Shown piece by piece: positions 14,034 to 15,181 of a DNA stretch of 15,181 nt (within the stretch, counting starts at the first letter, position 1; each line of letters starts with the position of its first letter). The DNA lies in the NCBI GenBank assembly GCA_024408895.1, contig JAKSUO010000011.1, positions 1-15,181 of the forward strand, given 5' to 3'. The notes below the pieces were generated by a model. That model searched no databases. It had not been told where the DNA came from and was given only the letters and a program-made list of their open reading frames with translations. Both the position numbers and the translations under genes were made by a program. The DNA comes from Alphaproteobacteria bacterium (GTDB lineage Bacteria; Pseudomonadota; Alphaproteobacteria; RF32; CAG-239).

Positions 14034-15181
14034 ATGGCCGAAGAGCAAACTAAACATCTTGATACAATACGTTCAAAAGTAAAATCCGTTACCAAAAGAG
14101 ACGGCACACTGGCGGATTTTGATAGCAGTAAAATATATAATGCTATTTTAAAAGCAGCGGAATCTACTAATGAGTTCGGCGAAGATGACGCTTTGTTGGT
14201 AACAGCTCAGGCCATGAAAGTAATCAATTACAAATTTTCCGAAATGGTGCCGACAATTGAACAAATTCAAGATGTTGTTGAACAGGCCTTAATTTCTTCT
14301 AACTATTTGAATACGGCTAAAGCGTATATTTTGTATCGTGATAAGCGCAATCGTCTGCGTGCCGACCATAAAGTTATGGTAGATGTTGAAAGCTCTATTA
14401 ATGAATATTTGGAAAAGTTGGATTGGCGTGTAAATGCCAATGCTAATCAAGGTTATTCAAACGGCGGATTAATTTTGAATGTTTCCGGTAAAGTAACGGC
14501 AAACTACTGGTTGAGCCATGTTTATCCGGCAGAAGTTGGTGAAGCACATCGCAACGGCGATATTCATATTCATGATTTGGATATGTTGGCTGCATATTGT
14601 GCTGGTTGGTCTTTGAAAAATCTGTTAAAAGAAGGTTTCAACGGTGTTCGCGGTAAGGCCGAGGCTAATCCGCCGAAACATTTATCTGCGGCCACGGGAC
14701 AAATGGTTAACTTTATGGGAACATTGCAGAATGAATGGGCTGGCGCACAAGCTTTTTCTTCTGTTGATACCTATTTGGCTCCGTATGTTAAAAAAGATAA
14801 TTTATCATACCATGATGTCAAGCAGTGTATGCAAGAATTGATTTACAACCTAAACGTTCCTTCTCGTTGGGGTTCACAAACACCGTTTACCAACTTTACG
14901 TTTGACTGGGTTTGTCCTGAAGATTTGCGTGATCAGCATCCGTATATCGGCGGTCGTATAGCCGGCCACGATGAAAACTTTATGCCGATAATAGAAGGGC
15001 AGGAAGAAATGCCGTTCACATACGGTGACTGCCAAAAAGAAATGGATATGATTAATCGTGCATATATTGAGGTTATGATGGAGGGAGATGTTATGGATCG
15101 TCCGTTCACATTCCCGATTCCGACATACAATATGACGCCTGATTTTCCGTGGGAAGATGAAAAATCTCAGCTGTTATTTGA
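14034..15181 (+). CDS. nrdD: anaerobic ribonucleoside-triphosphate reductase (5' part)
   Basis: Class III, glycyl-radical ribonucleotide reductase that makes dNTPs without oxygen; it needs the activase NrdG. The first 382 codons are present and the gene continues past the right edge. Residues about 15-107 are an ATP-cone (VTKRDGTLADFDSSKIYNAI), the allosteric site sensing ATP/dATP. The catalytic part starts at QGYSNGGLILNVSGKV (139-154), with RNGDIHIHDLDMLAAYCAGW (173-192), containing Cys189, probably one of the active-site cysteines, then the blocks NFMGTLQNEWAGAQAFSSVD (226-245) and NVPSRWGSQTPFTNFTFDWV (274-293) before Cys294, probably the second. The glycyl-radical Gly is beyond the window. 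The ribosome-binding site AGGAGG (14022-14027) is a perfect one, six bases before the ATG. Upstream NrdR boxes predict repression when dATP is high. Confidence 0.96.
   Translation, partial: MAEEQTKHLDTIRSKVKSVTKRDGTLADFDSSKIYNAILKAAESTNEFGEDDALLVTAQAMKVINYKFSEMVPTIEQIQDVVEQALISSNYLNTAKAYILYRDKRNRLRADHKVMVDVESSINEYLEKLDWRVNANANQGYSNGGLILNVSGKVTANYWLSHVYPAEVGEAHRNGDIHIHDLDMLAAYCAGWSLKNLLKEGFNGVRGKAEANPPKHLSAATGQMVNFMGTLQNEWAGAQAFSSVDTYLAPYVKKDNLSYHDVKQCMQELIYNLNVPSRWGSQTPFTNFTFDWVCPEDLRDQHPYIGGRIAGHDENFMPIIEGQEEMPFTYGDCQKEMDMINRAYIEVMMEGDVMDRPFTFPIPTYNMTPDFPWEDEKSQLLF

Overview
The window looks like chromosomal DNA from an AT-rich, anaerobic or facultatively anaerobic alphaproteobacterium, possibly one of the uncultured gut-associated lineages. 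GyrB, PNPase, S15 and TruB read as ordinary proteobacterial proteins, and the GyrB N-terminus has an alphaproteobacterial flavour. A class III (oxygen-sensitive) ribonucleotide reductase begins at the right edge, which fits anaerobic growth. The assignment rests on sequence feel and gene content only; no search was run. No insertion sequence, CRISPR array, tRNA, rRNA or phage gene is visible.

Left block (1-6284). After a short plus-strand 3' coding tail at the edge, everything is on the minus strand. In transcription order it is truB, rpsO, pnp, then gyrB. truB and rpsO are 2 bases apart, with the rpsO ribosome-binding site inside the last truB codons. The rpsO-pnp gap holds two tandem hairpins without U-tracts, recalling the RNase III processed leader of pnp in Escherichia coli. 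An imperfect terminator follows pnp, and a strong one follows gyrB, which appears to have its own promoter.

Middle block (6285-9911). Divergent from truB is a secreted ankyrin-repeat protein with a good sigma-70-type promoter. It is followed by a large membrane-bound proton-pumping pyrophosphatase (hppA) with a cleavable-looking signal peptide and a K+-independent-type lysine. A bidirectional hairpin terminator with a GCAA loop separates hppA from the convergent genes.

Envelope block (9912-13555). A minus-strand pair encodes a VirB8-like bitopic inner-membrane protein and an alpha/beta-hydrolase-fold lipoprotein. The pair is divergent from a plus-strand lipoprotein of the TolC/outer-membrane-efflux family that carries a C-terminal cadherin/Ig-like domain. 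VirB8-like and TolC-like proteins are both parts of envelope-spanning machines, but no other secretion gene is present, so a shared function is only an inference.

Right block (13556-15181). A roughly 480-base, very AT-rich non-coding region precedes nrdD. It contains two sites matching the core of the NrdR-box consensus, 30 bp apart, placed over a possible promoter. It also holds an inverted pair of DnaA-box-like 9-mers, long T and A tracts, and a second good promoter. nrdD runs off the right edge. This promoter region, the TolC-cadherin fusion and the VirB8-like/hydrolase pair are the most interesting parts of the window.
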